Notes under the pieces: model-generated | The model's input: only the letters and a program-made list of their open reading frames with translations | Databases searched by the model: none | Told to the model about the DNA's origin: nothing | Shown: piece by piece, positions 46,416 through 58,718 of the stretch | Numbering within the stretch: the stretch's first letter is position 1 | How the letters are laid out: every line of letters begins with the position of its first letter | Assembly (NCBI GenBank): GCA_941918925.1 | Contig: OW799237.1 | Coordinates: 88,323,015 to 88,387,014 of the forward strand | DNA length: 64,000 nt | From: Phyto melanocephala | Taxonomy: Eukaryota; Arthropoda; Insecta; Diptera; Rhinophoridae | Reading direction: 5' to 3' | Translations under genes and position numbers: made by a program

Positions 46416-49096
46416 ATTTAAGGGTAGCAACATGGAACGCTAACGGACTTATTAACCACATACAGGAAGTGGAAATATTTTTGAAAACAAATTTTATAGA
46501 TATTTTACTAATCTCAGAAACTCACTTTACAAAGAAATCATTTTGCAAAATAAAAAACTTTGATTTAATTACCGCTAACCATCCAAACGAAAGAGCCCAC
46601 GGAGGTTCAGCTATCCTAATAAAATCAAATATTAAATACTCAACAGAAGAACATATAACCACAGAATACGTACAAGCTACTTTTATTAAAATAATATGTA
46701 ACAATTCATTGGTCTCTATTTGCGCTGTTTATTTCCCCCCCCGCCACAACGTAAAATGCTTAGATTACGAAAATTTGTTTAATAAACTCGGTCCACGTTT
46801 TATAGTCGGTGGCGATTTTAACGCTAAACACCCTTGGTGGGGTTCACGTCTAATTAACCCAAAAGGGAGAGAACTACACAAATGCCTAATGAAGAACAAT
46901 TTTTCTACTCTGTCTACAGGAAAACCAACATACTGGCCCACTGACCCGAGAAAAATCCCTGACCTATTAGACTTTTTTATTTATTTTGGAATACCAAGTA
47001 ATATGTTTGAGATCAAAGATAACTACGAATTAAGTTCTGACCATTCGCCAATAATACTCTCATACAATACTTATATCAAACAATTGCCAAAAATTTCAAA
47101 ACTTATTACAAATAAAACTGATATAGAATCTTTTTCGTACTGGGTAGATGCAAATATTAATCTAAACATTCCTATAGAAAACGGTTTTGAGTTGGATAAT
47201 GCGGTGGAAAAATTCACAAACTTAATACACGAAGCTGCTTTAAGGTCAACGCCAGTAAAAAACTGTGGAAATAACCAATGTAATTTTAAAGTATCAATGG
47301 AAACACGTGAACTTATAAGACACAAAAGGCGACTAAGAAAAAATTGGCAAACAACAAGAAATCCGAACGACAAACGGTTACTTAACCAAGCAACAAAATT
47401 ACTAAAACTTCATTTAGTTGAACTAAAAAATAAAACAATTAGTGAATTTTTTGATTCTCTAAATAACAATATTGATAATGATCACAAACTATGGAAAGTA
47501 ACGAAATGTTTAAAACACCCAACAAAAAGACATCCACCTTTTAAAGATCTGAATGGTACATGGTGCAGATCAGACTCAAGCAAAGCTGATGCTTTTGCAA
47601 ATTATCTTTACAATGTATTTAATATACAGCCGCACGAAAATGTCCAACAAGATGATGATGTGTTACAATATCTCGAAGTTGCATGCCAAATGAGTTTGCC
47701 TGTTAGGCCGATCTCAACCTCAGAAATAAAGGATGAAATAAAGATGTTAAATGTTAAAAAATCTCCTGGGTATGATAATATAGATGCAAAGGTATTGAAA
47801 AACCTTACAAAAAAAGCAGTAGTTCATCTCGCAAATATCTTTAATACCATACTAAGAATAAATCACTTCCCATCCCAATGGAAATGTGCCGAGATAATAA
47901 TGATTAGAAAACACAATAAGCCTGAAAATGAAATCTCATCATACAGACCAATTAGCTTGCTTAGCATTTTTTCAAAAATATTTGAAAAATTATTTTTAAA
48001 ACGTTTATCCCCAATTTTAGAAAGATTAAAAATCGTACCCGATTACCAATTCGGTTTCAGGAAAAAACATGGAACAATAGAACAAATTCATCGAGTTGTA
48101 AATACAATTAGAACATCTTTTGAAGAAAAAAAATACTGCTCAGCAGTTTTCCTAGATATAGAAAAAGCTTTTGACAGAGTCTGGCATAATGGTTTATTAT
48201 ATAAAATAAAAACTCTTCTTCCATCTAGCTTCTATCATATCATCAAATCATACCTGCAAGATCGAACATTCTATGTAAAAATTAATGACGAAAAATCAGA
48301 CATTACTGATATCAGAGCGGGAGTTCCGCAAGGTAGTGTATTAAGTCCCATTCTTTTTTCTATATATACATCTGACATGCCAATACTTGATGAAATACAA
48401 GTGTCAACGTATGCTGATGACACTGCAATACTGGCATCAAATGAATCTCCAATTATAGCTGCAAATCTAGTGCAAAATCAACTAATTATGATAAATACAT
48501 GGTCAAAAAAATGGAAAATTACGGTTAACGTAGACAAATCAGCCCATGTTTTATTTACCTTAAGAAAAGGAGACTGCCCACCGTTGATGTTAAATAACAT
48601 ACCAATCCCTAACAAAGACTGCATTAAGTATCTTGGTATACATTTAGATCGTCGATTAACATGGAAACAACACATAAAGTCTAAAAGACAACAATTAAAC
48701 ATTAAAAATAGAACCCTATACTGGTTACTAGGTGGTAAATCAAAACTAAGCATTGAAAACAAACTGAAGTTATATAAAGCTATTTTAAAACCTGTCTGGA
48801 CATACGGAATTGAACTCTGGGGAACTGCAAGTAATTCCAACCTCGAAATACTTCAAAGATACCAATCAAAAACTCTGAGACTAATTGCTCAAGCACCATG
48901 GTACATAACCAACGAATCAATTCATATCGACCTTCAAACACCCACAATAAAGGAGGTTATAAGAACATTCAGTGACAGATATTTATCTAGATTGGACAAC
49001 CACGTCAATACGTTAGCTATTTGTTTATTAGATGACACAGACAAAATAAAAAGACTTAAGAGACACGATGTCTTAGACCTACCATTTCGAAGATAA
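46406..49096 (+). CDS. Jockey ORF2: endonuclease-reverse transcriptase
   Basis: The 896-residue protein begins with an APE-type endonuclease: WNANGL (10-15), SETHF with E38, GGDFNAKH with D137 and N139, and SSDHSP with D212/H213. It nicks target DNA. The reverse transcriptase follows: SPGYDNID near 450, SYRPISLLS, FLDIEKAFD with D584, GVPQGSVLSP from 639, and STYADD with D671/D672, the catalytic aspartates. The C-terminal part (KYLGIHLDRRLTWKQHI, then WTYGIELWG) is usual for Jockey-clade LINEs, and there is no RNase H. All key residues are present and the length matches the roughly 900 residues of Jockey. It would copy its RNA at the nick (target-primed reverse transcription). The start ATG lies inside the end of ORF1. 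Confidence 0.96.
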   Translation: MPIDLRVATWNANGLINHIQEVEIFLKTNFIDILLISETHFTKKSFCKIKNFDLITANHPNERAHGGSAILIKSNIKYSTEEHITTEYVQATFIKIICNNSLVSICAVYFPPRHNVKCLDYENLFNKLGPRFIVGGDFNAKHPWWGSRLINPKGRELHKCLMKNNFSTLSTGKPTYWPTDPRKIPDLLDFFIYFGIPSNMFEIKDNYELSSDHSPIILSYNTYIKQLPKISKLITNKTDIESFSYWVDANINLNIPIENGFELDNAVEKFTNLIHEAALRSTPVKNCGNNQCNFKVSMETRELIRHKRRLRKNWQTTRNPNDKRLLNQATKLLKLHLVELKNKTISEFFDSLNNNIDNDHKLWKVTKCLKHPTKRHPPFKDLNGTWCRSDSSKADAFANYLYNVFNIQPHENVQQDDDVLQYLEVACQMSLPVRPISTSEIKDEIKMLNVKKSPGYDNIDAKVLKNLTKKAVVHLANIFNTILRINHFPSQWKCAEIIMIRKHNKPENEISSYRPISLLSIFSKIFEKLFLKRLSPILERLKIVPDYQFGFRKKHGTIEQIHRVVNTIRTSFEEKKYCSAVFLDIEKAFDRVWHNGLLYKIKTLLPSSFYHIIKSYLQDRTFYVKINDEKSDITDIRAGVPQGSVLSPILFSIYTSDMPILDEIQVSTYADDTAILASNESPIIAANLVQNQLIMINTWSKKWKITVNVDKSAHVLFTLRKGDCPPLMLNNIPIPNKDCIKYLGIHLDRRLTWKQHIKSKRQQLNIKNRTLYWLLGGKSKLSIENKLKLYKAILKPVWTYGIELWGTASNSNLEILQRYQSKTLRLIAQAPWYITNESIHIDLQTPTIKEVIRTFSDRYLSRLDNHVNTLAICLLDDTDKIKRLKRHDVLDLPFRR

Positions 49097-49458
49097 CGAC
49101 TTACTTTTTAATTATTTATACATGTGTATGTGTTTTAAATATATGTATATATGAATTTGTTTACCATATTACTATGTAAATATTACTAATAATATTTTCA
49201 AAATATTAATAATAAATATTTCATCTAATTAATGTTATGTAAATATGTATGTAAATAATTGAAATATTATAAATCTGTTATTATGTTTGTATTTCTGATA
49301 TTATATTGTTATTTATTTACTGTGAAACAAAAGATGATTCTGAACTTATATTTGTACTTATAAGAGTACATCTATTAATGTCAATTTATATATTTCTTCA
49401 AAATTGCTTATTATCTTAGGATAGATTGTAATTTAAATAAATGCAAAATAAAAAAAAA

Positions 49459-49471
49459 ATGTTGCCCCAAA
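49459..49471. repeat. Right target-site duplication of the Jockey element
   Basis: ATGTTGCCCCAAA, identical to 44912-44924, directly after the A-rich 3' end. Confidence 0.93.
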
Positions 49472-50414
49472 AGCCTCAGATTTATCATTATTAACTAAAG
49501 GTTTCTTTTTTGTTTTTCATATTAATTAGTTGAAAAATTGCAAGAAAATTTACAAAAACGCAAATCTTTAAAAGCAAACTTTTTCGTAGAAAAAAAAAAC
49601 GATTTGTCATTTTGCTTAAATTAAGCAGGGATATGTTTGGTTGCATGAGTATGGATGGATGTGGCACACCGAAAAGTATACTTAATATTATTTAAATTGT
49701 AAAGATTTTCATTACTCATACGTTGAGGTATTCCTAGAATTGAGGAAAGAATGAAACCAAAAAAACAACTACGCAATTTATCATTTTGTTAAAATCCCTT
49801 TGTGTTGCATGTCGAAAAAGTTAAAGTTCTTTTTTTATTGTCTTCTTTTGTTACATTGAAACTTTGTGAGAGAAACAAACTTTTCATTTCCATCTCGAGA
49901 AAAAAAAACAACAAAAAGATAAAAATTAAAAAACCAAAATAACATGAAAAGTGAATTTTGGCATTTCATATTTCGGGCTGAAATTCTTAAACAAAATAAA
50001 AATAAAAAACTTTAGTTTTACACACAGACACACAAACACTCATACACGACTTTGTATGGTTTTGTGCGGGTTTAAGTTGAAATCTTAGTACCCACAACAA
50101 CATCAGTGATAAGGGTTTCTATAGTTGCTTACAAAGTCTTTAATTGTTCTACTTCTGAAGAATTACTTTTTGGTAAAAATTTTAGGTAAATGCAATATTT
50201 TTGTAAAACAAATTTCCCATAAGAATATTTTTTTTTCCAAAAATCATTTTTTAACAACAAATAATTAAAACATATTTTTATTCAGAAGCGCTATACTGAT
50301 TCTATATTTGGGGTAATGCTGTCTTCATATATGTTTACTAGTCGCCCATAAATAAATTTTTGAATTGACTAAGTGATATTAATCGCTCTATCTGTAAAAA
50401 ATCATTTTTTTTTT
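49472..50414. other. Non-coding stretch
   Basis: I see nothing recognisable here. Confidence 0.45.
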
Positions 50415-51286
50415 TTGTATACACTGTGTGAAGAAGGGTATATATGGGTTTGTCATTCCGTGTGAAATTTCTACAATTTTTAATTCCGACCCCATAAAGT
50501 ATATATTTTCTAAAAGCTTATGAATAGGGGAGTTGATTAAGCTCTGTCAGTCTGTCCGTGTGTATGTTGAAATCAACTTTTTGACTGGACTCGTGTAAGG
50601 TACCAATATATCAGAAATATTCGGGAGTAGATCGGTATTGAAAATCAGAAGCATCGGCACATAAACAACTGAGATATAAGCAAAAACCCACAGCCACCTC
50701 GTTTTTTTAACACAAAAACAACATACAACAACAACATACAAACGTGATTTACTGGTTAGAGTAAACGTGGCATTGTACCCCAGCTGAGCCCAGAAAAAAT
50801 TTTTAATTTTTTATTTTATATATTATTTATATTATTATTATTTTTTTAATTTTTTTTTAACATTTGTTTTTATATTTTTTATTTTTTTTTTATTTTTTTC
50901 CTTTTTTTTATATATTTTAAAAATTTTTTTAAATTTTTTTTTTAATTTTTTTTCTTAAATTTTTTTTAATTTTTTTCATTTTGTATTTTATATTTATTAT
51001 TTATATTTTTATAATTTTTTTTTAATTTTTTTTATATCTTTTTTTATTTATTTATTTTTTTCTGTTTTATTATTATTTTTTTTAATTGTTTATTTTTATT
51101 TTTTTTTTAACACACATACGTAAATTTATAATTTTACAATGGAATGTTTTTATATATGTATGTTTTATATATGTATGTACGTATTTCATATGCGATAAAT
51201 GGTGATATAAACAATTGTTATTGCATGACTACACGTTGTGAAGTGTATATAAGATTCGGCACGGCGGAATATAGCACTCTTACTTC
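50415..51286 (+). mobile_element. DINE-1-like element, full length
   Basis: The 5' end is GTGTGAAGAAGGGTATATAT, then TTTGTCATTCCGTG and CCGACCCCATAAAGTATAT, and a short GTCAGTCTGTCCGTGTG tract. A very T-rich middle of about 350 bases follows. The 3' end is GTGTATATAAGATTCGG with a hairpin variant TTCGGCACGGCGGAA and CACTCTTACTTC. One hairpin base is changed (GCGGAA for GCCGAA). Confidence 0.87.
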
Positions 51287-51889
51287 TTTAAAACAAATTT
51301 CTTTTTGACATCATCAACATTATGACATATTGACTGGCATAAAAAATTGTAAAACGTTTTTTACTTTCTGATATTGAAATCTTTTTTGAAACTCTGTTAC
51401 ATTTTAAAGGATACAAAATATAAATATTTTATACGGGCGAATTCCAGAAACAATCCACCAACGAAAAATTTTTAAAATCAATCTAAATTAGTTTTTTTAG
51501 GGGAATATTAGACAAGATTTAAAATTTTACAAAAAAAAATATTCAAAAATATACACAAAAAAGTATTTAATATAAAAATTATAACCAAATCCTGTTATTT
51601 CTCTGATCGATTAAAGTTATACAACAAATTAATATTTTTCAGGTGTTTATAACATGACTTAAGTGTTAATCTAAATGCGCCGATCGAAAGTCATGTTATT
51701 ACTCATTTAATTCTAATTTCTTTGGTTTTCTATTTTAGAAAGAGGTAAATTAGGTATGATGTCCAAGTTTTGTAGCGTGCGTCACAAAAGTTAAGTCTTT
51801 TTTGTATTAAGAGTTAAATAACCTTTCTTGTCGTCTTTTATTTTAAATAAATTATTATTTAAAAAAATATGAAAGCCCCTACATGTTGC
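51287..51889. other. Non-coding stretch
   Basis: I see nothing recognisable here. Confidence 0.45.
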
Positions 51890-53560
51890 ACAGATCTGAC
51901 TGTGTCATCAATCTTATGTAAATACTTGAATTCGTATTGAAAATCAGCGAGATTCTCCGCGAATTTCTGAGATATTATTAAACAAACACGACTGCCTCGG
52001 TTCTTTCTTATATTTAAAACAAAAACTTAGCATTTTCTAACAATCCTGAAAGGAATCTTCTTCAAAAATTTTCCAACGGAAATGCAGTGGCAACCCTCTT
52101 AGAGACTTTCAAAAGCAAGATTTTCAGATACTTTCTTGAAAATCATGTCATGGAATAAACATATATAGATTGGCAAGGCATACGTGATATCAGGCTCATA
52201 TTGCAACTTACTAGTCGAGATCGGAAGGATATCTGGAGGTTGCTGGTGGTATTGACGAGTTATTGGTCGACTCAGATTTAATTCGAATGATTACTGTCGC
52301 AGCTGTTTGGATTTGAAAGCGAAGAATCAGTTTTTCACCTTCTCTGCGAATTTTTTGTCCTGGCTGTCCAAAGACATAGAAACCTGGGCTATAACTGGAT
52401 AACATCTGTGAGATATCTGAGGTCAAACTGTATGATCTGCTGATGTACCTTACTTCAACGTATTTTATACTATTTGCAGATATGACACAAAAATATCGGT
52501 TTGAAACTAACTGAGATATAAGCATCAAAAAAGAACTGCTATGGAGGTTTTTTTTTTATAGGTACGGTTTTGTCAAATTAGTTGAAAAACATACTTTTTT
52601 AATACATCAAATTTCGAATCTGCTAATATATTATTGAATAAGCAAAAGAAATCACATTGCAAGCCATAAAATTATACCTGAAGACACTAAGATATCGGTT
52701 TAAAACTAACTGAGATACTAAAATCAAAATAAAACTACTTCGGAGTTTTTCTTTAAATTAAATTTTTTGCTTCTACACAACCGATAATACGGTTGCTCAA
52801 TAAAAGGTCCTGAATAGCAGAACATCACACTAGGTTAGGCACTAAAAGTCCAAACCCACGACAGGTATACACTTATGCCCAATTGGCATGTTGTGCGCTC
52901 CCTATAAATAGAATGATAGAATAAAAAGATAATAGAAGAGAAAGAGAAGCAGAACATTCCAGAGTATCTGGCGGAAAAATCCAATCCGCATTCCCCAAAC
53001 TAGCAGACCAGCACACTACTGACTAGCCCACCGGGGCACATCACACTATAATAAATTTGAAATCCATCCCAGCCGCCACTACAAAATGGCGGTTAATCAA
53101 TTTATAAATGAGTCTTATCTAATACCCGCCAATATTAGTAACCTCCTCCGTTTTATTTAAGGAAAGAGCTTAGCCAGCAGAATAATAAACTATGAAAAGC
53201 TTAGAATCCAAAATGGTGTACTAAAAAATATGGCGGATATATAGAAAAAATATAGCAATTACGGCTTTGTCCCGTAATTTCAATATTTTACCTCCTTAAT
53301 ATTGGTAAAAATTAAAGGACTTGACAAGTTAAATATTTACAGTAAACTATGACATTCAAAACAAAATGGCGGTTAATTTGTACTCTTAACCCAATTAATA
53401 TAAAATGAAAATGCTTGACTCGCAGAATACAGTTAAATATGTTAAAATTAAAATCAATGAAAGCGTCGAAAATAATAATGTCAAATAGCGTATAACATTA
53501 AAAGTGAATTCAGGCTATGCTACAATGTGGTCGTTAAGCCTGAAGTGTAAAGGTTATTAA
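51890..53560 (+). mobile_element. Degenerate long DINE-type repeat (fragmented)
   Basis: The stretch shares landmarks with the long copy at 55630-56579: TTCTGAGATATTATTAAACA, ACACGACTGCCTCGG near 51975, and blocks such as AAAATGGCGGTTAAT and CTTGACAAGTTAAATA near 53085-53370. It has no clean ends. A block at about 52800-53045 (GGCATGTTGTGCGCTCCC, CCCACCGGGGCACA) looks like a different repeat that I cannot name. Confidence 0.35.
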
Positions 53561-53670
53561 CAGAATATTGCACTCCTAATTGTTTTTGGTTGTAATAGAT
53601 TTATGATTTCAATTGTCCTCACACCACAAATAATTTTCACATAAACACTCATCCATCTACCAGTTAACTT

Positions 53671-53965
53671 TTACCGCAAAACAGCTACATAAATGCGACG
53701 CTTCTCACCTCGGCTGTCAGAAATTGTGATTGTGGTCCGACCATTATGAATTTTACAACGTAGCTTCTCTGCTTCCATTTTGGTGATGGCAGATTTAGCA
53801 GCAGTGGGGTCAATCAGCGCCCGAGTATAACAAGCCTCACTAGCAAGACGAGTTTGCACTCAAACGACTGCCTTCAGTTGCAAACCAAATCCGATCAGTG
53901 GGCACAGGGTGCAGCCAGGTAATATGATCCTGCTTGCATCGATGACAGCGATCAAGCGAAATAAT
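53671..53965 (-). pseudogene. BEL/Pao-type retrotransposon remnant (Gag knuckle and protease)
   Basis: On the minus strand, one frame near 53950-53910 carries CHRCKQDHITWLH, which fits the CxxCxxxHxxxLH knuckle preceding the protease in BEL/Pao elements. Another frame, 53859-53671, carries TRALIDPTAAKSAITKMEAE, then IHNGRTTITISDS and YVAVLR. There ALIDP..AKS.I matches the start of a retropepsin-like aspartic protease, with ALIDP in place of the usual ALxDxGS active-site loop. A frameshift and stops separate the two. No LTRs were found. The assignment rests on motif order only. Confidence 0.5.
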
Positions 53966-55300
53966 TAAAAATATATTACAGCTTTTATTGCCAAGTATTT
54001 AATCTAAAAAAAAAAACGCAAACAATTTTATGCTTTTAATGTCCTAGAGTGAAACATGAACGACTTAGACCCCGTAAAACGTTCCGTCCGAATTTTTTTG
54101 TTTTGTTTTTTTAAGATGAGTAATGCTTTTGTAAAGCAGTATGATGAAAATGTATCATTTGCTTGTTGCCACAATATAATCAAGAAGCTTTTACTTTAAA
54201 TCAGCTTTTTTTTCCGGTCAATGCATTTCTTTTGAAATTTTAATCCAAACAAAAACGTAGTCTTGATTCTAAATTATTTAAAATTCAATACAATAGCTTT
54301 TTGTTTGTTTTTGTAATATGTAACCTGTTAATAGTTAATAATACAGGGAAACTTACACATCCATACATATTTTACATCCTTAACACACTCATACATTCAT
54401 ACAGAACAGAATACGTACATATTTGTTTTATATTTTATTTATTTATAAAGATTTTATTGGGTTCCACTTGTTGGTTCTTCGTTTTTATTCTATAAACCAT
54501 TTACCATTTTGGTCATTTTTATGTTTCTTGTTGCTCGTGTTGTTGTTTTCTATAGGAAATTGTTATTTTATATAGGAAGTTGATACTTACACCTTAGAGA
54601 ATTTAAATATGTTCGTTTGTGTGTACATGTATATACCCAAATGCAAACATATTTATTGTTTACACTCGCACACATATAAAAGTTTTTTTCTATGGGAATA
54701 GGAAAATGTATGTACTGTGTAGTAGTACGAAGCTTAACCAACATATACACTTACATATAGATTTGTTAATGCTTAAATTGCCATTTACAACAACTATTTA
54801 ATTATTTATTATTATTGTTACACTCAACAAAAAATCATGAACAGAAATTGTGATCATAAATTATGTGCTGATACTTAAAAAGTGTGTTTGAACGTCCTTC
54901 TAGAACATGGTTTTAGTATTAGAAAACTATGACCTCAATAGTGCAATAAATTGTCAACAACAAGTATTTAGGTTATTAACCAAAGTCTAAAGATGTTTAT
55001 TTTTTGTTTTATAGGATTCTAAGTGCTATAAAGCTTTTTAGTAAAACTGAAATACAGTAATATACATACATATACACACATGTCAGTATGTAGTTAGAGT
55101 TTTGAATTTTTAAGCAGACTTGATTAGATTTTTCAATATGAAAAATTAATAAATTATATGTAGTCTGCAGCTTTTTGTAGACACATAAATATTTTGGTCT
55201 ATTAAGTATAAAAAATTATTATTTTTATGATACTGATATGATTAGGACTGCCACTTGGTATTGATTTTTAAGGCTATAAAGGCATAAAAAAATTAAGAAA
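53966..55300. other. Non-coding stretch
   Basis: No recognisable gene or element. Confidence 0.45.
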
Positions 55301-55629
55301 GTTACAGTTTTTTTAAACCGGCAGAGCAATAGCTTTTATTATATTTTATTTTTATTTAAAGAAAAAGTTGTTTTATGAGACTCTGGAAATAATTATGAAC
55401 CGATTTTTACTAAACTCAGTGGGGCAATACTAATTTTCATTTATTCTGATTTCAGTACATTTTATATCACTCAGCACAGTCGCCCCATAACTTTCTGATT
55501 TTCAGCCCTAGGATAATTTATAGACACCTTAATGACTATATATTGTTGTGCCTCTAAAGATATTCGTAAACAAATTTTGAACAAATCAGTTACTAATCAG
55601 CAAAAATGATTTGGAAAAATTTTTTTTTT

Positions 55630-56579
55630 ATACCCATCACCTGTGGTGCAGAAGGGTATATATAACTTTGTCATTCCGTTTGTAATTTCTACAATTTTCA
55701 TTTCCGACCCCATAAAGTATCTATTTTCTGAAAGCTTATGAATAGAGGAGTTGATTAAGCCCTGACCGTCTGTCCGTGTGTTGGTTGAAATCAACTTTTA
55801 AAAGCAACCATATGTTCCTGAGATTTGTTTATGGTATCAATCTTTTGGAAATATCCGGGAATGAATTCCTAGTGAAACTTAGCAAAATCTCCCCATAACT
55901 TTCTGAGATATAAGCAAATAAACACGACTGCCTCTGTTTTTTCCTATATTTTTACCACAAAAATTAAAATAAATCATAGAATAATTTATAGGTACATTTG
56001 CTACTACTTGTAGATATAAATGCCTCTGGAGATATTCGTGAAAAATTGTATATAAAGCGGGCTCTAATCGATAAAGTTATAGGCAAAAAAATTTATATAT
56101 TCCAAAAATTTACAAGCGAAAATCAATTTCTTTCAGCTTCTACACAACCCAGAGAGTCAATATTGCATTATCTGAAATAACTTGACTAGCGCAATATATG
56201 CACTATTAAAATTCATGTTGGCCACCACTACACTACTGGCGGACAATAAATTTTTATATAAGCCAAATCTGGTATTTTAAAATGTAACTTCTTGAATCCC
56301 CTCAATATTGATATCAAATAAAAGGGCTTGACGAGTAGAATACAGCAAATTATTTCAAAATGTAAAATCCAAGATGGCATCTAAAACAAAATGGCGGATC
56401 AAATTTTTTTAACCCCATCAATATGCGTATCAAATTAAAGGGTTAAGTAGTAGAATACAGTTAACAACGTAAAAATTCAAAATCAAGGATGGCGTCGAAA
56501 ATAATAAGGAAAAATGGCGTATAACGTAAAATATAGGTTAAGCTATGACCGCACGGCGAATATAGCACTCTTACTTGTT
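55630..56579 (+). mobile_element. Long DINE-1-like variant
   Basis: The 5' half is typical: TATACCCATCACCTGTGGTG, TTTGTCATTCCGTTTGTAAT, CCGACCCCATAAAGTATCT, CTGACCGTCTGTCCGTG. The middle is the long type with AAAATGGCGGATCAAATTTT and CTTGACGAGTAGAATACAG. The 3' tail GCACGGCGAATATAGCACTC, then TTACTTG, is at 56549-56579. The hairpin has lost several bases. Confidence 0.65.
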
Positions 56580-56871
56580 TTTAAATCAAATCAAATTTTT
56601 CACTTTCCTAAATAATTTTTGGACACTGTGACAAACGTTTATTTAGGAAATCGATTATTTGAACTTTTAATTGACATTATTAATACAAAAAAATTTTTTT
56701 CGCCGATATCTTTGTCGGTATTGACCCATTGAAACAAAATTTTTTGTAACTGCTGCCTAAACAACATGCCTTATATATACGTAACAAGTGTTTCAAGACG
56801 TACCATATGAGCTGCAAAATCTGATTTTCTTAGGGAAAAAAAAAACAGACGCAATTGTGTTTTTCCCCTTA

Positions 56872-57746
56872 TATCGGATGTCCCAACTATTTTTAAATTT
56901 GGCGCCATTCGAAGTGTCATTGTTTGACATTTGAACAATTGTTATTGTTTGCTAGTAGAAGGTACGAGGTTAGTAAAAATGGAGCGCTACACGAATGAAC
57001 AACGCATTCTCATTGTTCGCCAATTGCGATCATCCCATTTCCATCTTGATGGCTTCGTCAATAGGCAGAATTGTCGCATTTGGGGTGAGGAAAATCCTCG
57101 AGTGATATACGAGAAGCAAATGCATCCTCGACGTGTCACTGTGTGGTGTGGTTTTTGGGCTGGAGGAATCATTGGACCTTTTTTTATGAAAATGAGGCAG
57201 GTCAAGCGCAAACAGTCAATGGTGTTCGGTATCGTGAAATAATAACCAGTTTTTTATTGCCTAGAATTGAAGAAATGAATGTGGAGGGCATGTGGTTTCA
57301 ACAAGATGGCGCCACATGTCATACAGCCGTAGAAACAATTCAATTGCTGCATCAGTCATTTCCCGGTCGTGTTATTTCGAGTTTTGGAGACCAGAATTGG
57401 CCGCCTAGATCGTGTGACTCAACACCTTTAGATTTTGTTCTTTAAGGTTTTTTGCAGTCGATGGTTTACGCGAATAAGCCGACGACGACTCAATCCTTAA
57501 AAGAGGAAATTGGACGCTGCATTAATGAAATACCGCAGCATTTATGCAAAAAGGTCATTGAAAATTTCATAAAAAGATCGCGTGTGTGCCAGCAAAGCCG
57601 CGGCGGCCATCTGCACGATATATTGTTCCATACATAACCTCATTCTGTCTACTTTACGATATAATAAAGTTTCATGATTTTTTTTTTTTTAATATCTGTG
57701 TTTTATTTAAAATTTAAAAATTGCGTTCTAGTTGGGACACCCGATA
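56872..57746 (+). mobile_element. Internally deleted mariner-like element with TIRs
   Basis: The ends TATCGGATGTCCCAACTA and (other strand) TATCGGGTGTCCCAACTA are inverted, and TA lies outside on each side (56870-56871, 57747-57748). The 875-bp length is shorter than a full element of about 1.3 kb because the first third of the transposase is deleted. Confidence 0.88.
56979..57637 (+). pseudogene. Mariner-like (IS630-type) transposase, deleted and frameshifted
   Basis: The ATG at 56979 gives MERYTNEQRILIVRQLRSSH, then jumps to FHLDGFVNRQNCRIWGEENP, showing that most of the DNA-binding part and the first catalytic block are gone. The frame continues VTVWCGFWAGGIIGPFF. It then shifts by one base in the T-run at 57179-57185 and resumes with YENEAGQAQTVNGVRYREII, MWFQQDGATCHT (second catalytic D), WPPRSCDSTPLDF (third D, with 36 residues between the two) and a stop at 57443-57445 where the family has tryptophan. 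SRGGHLHDILFHT ends the protein. It is inactive, but its TIRs could be mobilised by a related enzyme. Confidence 0.88.
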
Positions 57747-57748
57747 TA

Positions 57749-57990
57749 TCAGCTTGTCATATGCCCATATAACGAAATATTCGAAAACATATTTGATAAA
57801 TTTATACAACATATTTGGCGACTTTAAAAATTTGATTTCAACATACACACGGACAGAAGAAAAGAAAGACAGATGGACAGACTGTCAAACGAATTTAGCT
57901 AAATAGGGTCTAAAATGAAATTACAAACTTAACGAGAAACTTATATATACACTTTAACATAAAAAGTTACCCTCTGTTCACTTTAATTAG
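57749..57990 (-). mobile_element. Degenerate DINE-1-like 5' half
   Basis: Landmarks in minus orientation are GATTTCAACATACACACGGA, then GACAGATGGACAGACTG, then AATAGGGTCTAAAATGAAAT. The mariner element ends immediately to its left. Confidence 0.5.
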
Positions 57991-58718
57991 GGTTTCAATT
58001 AAGCAACTTATACACGGCATGTTTTTCATCTGAATTGTTAAATTTCTCACTGCTAAATACGTACATGTCGTGTCTTATCATTAAAACAGTGGTTCTGTTA
58101 AATACATCATATTTTAATTAGATCGTTAAAGAACAATTTTAACAGACATTAAGAATTACCAAGTTAGAAGTTAAAAAAACAGGACGTCTTTTTATTGCTT
58201 TAGTAAGGCTTGAATAGTACAATAAACTAAACAATAAAGACCTCAAAATCTGAGATATAAGATATATCTGTAAATAAATATTACAAGAATTAACAAGTAT
58301 GAATACGTTATTCGGCCTTGCAGAATCTGAAAATACCCTTCACCATAATGTTCATAGGTACAGCGTAGCTTAGCTAATTTTTCAGATTTAATGTTCAATG
58401 TCAATTTTTTGTTATTTCTGATGCCATTTTTTGATTATGAATTTTTTTTTAATTTACTATGTTCTACCATTCAAGTCCTTTCATTTGATACCCACATTGA
58501 GGGGGTTGAAGTGGTTACATTTTTAATTACTTGATTTGACCCATTTATAAATTTATTGTACGTCATTTTGTAATGGCGACCATTATGGATTTTTAAGTTT
58601 TCTTAGCGTCTTACATTTTGCTAGTGAAGCCCTTGTTTGGATACTTATATCACTTTTCTCTGTTGTTTAGAAGTTGATGAAAATCGATTTTCGTTTGTAA
58701 ACCTTAGGAAAAACACCA

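Larger units (their letters stand above)
44925..49458 (+). mobile_element. Full-length Jockey-type LINE, apparently intact
   Basis: The 4534-bp element starts TCAGTCGTTATC directly after the duplicated target. It has a 330-bp leader, two long overlapping open frames, a short 3' UTR and an A-rich 3' end. There is no LTR. The TCAGT start resembles the initiator of the internal promoters used by Jockey-like LINEs. No stop or frameshift is visible in either frame, and the 13-bp duplication is perfect, so the copy is young and may be able to move. Confidence 0.95.

Noticed and set aside
52211..52528. 105-codon minus-strand open frame
   Set aside because: It lies in degenerate repeat sequence and shows no recognisable domain.
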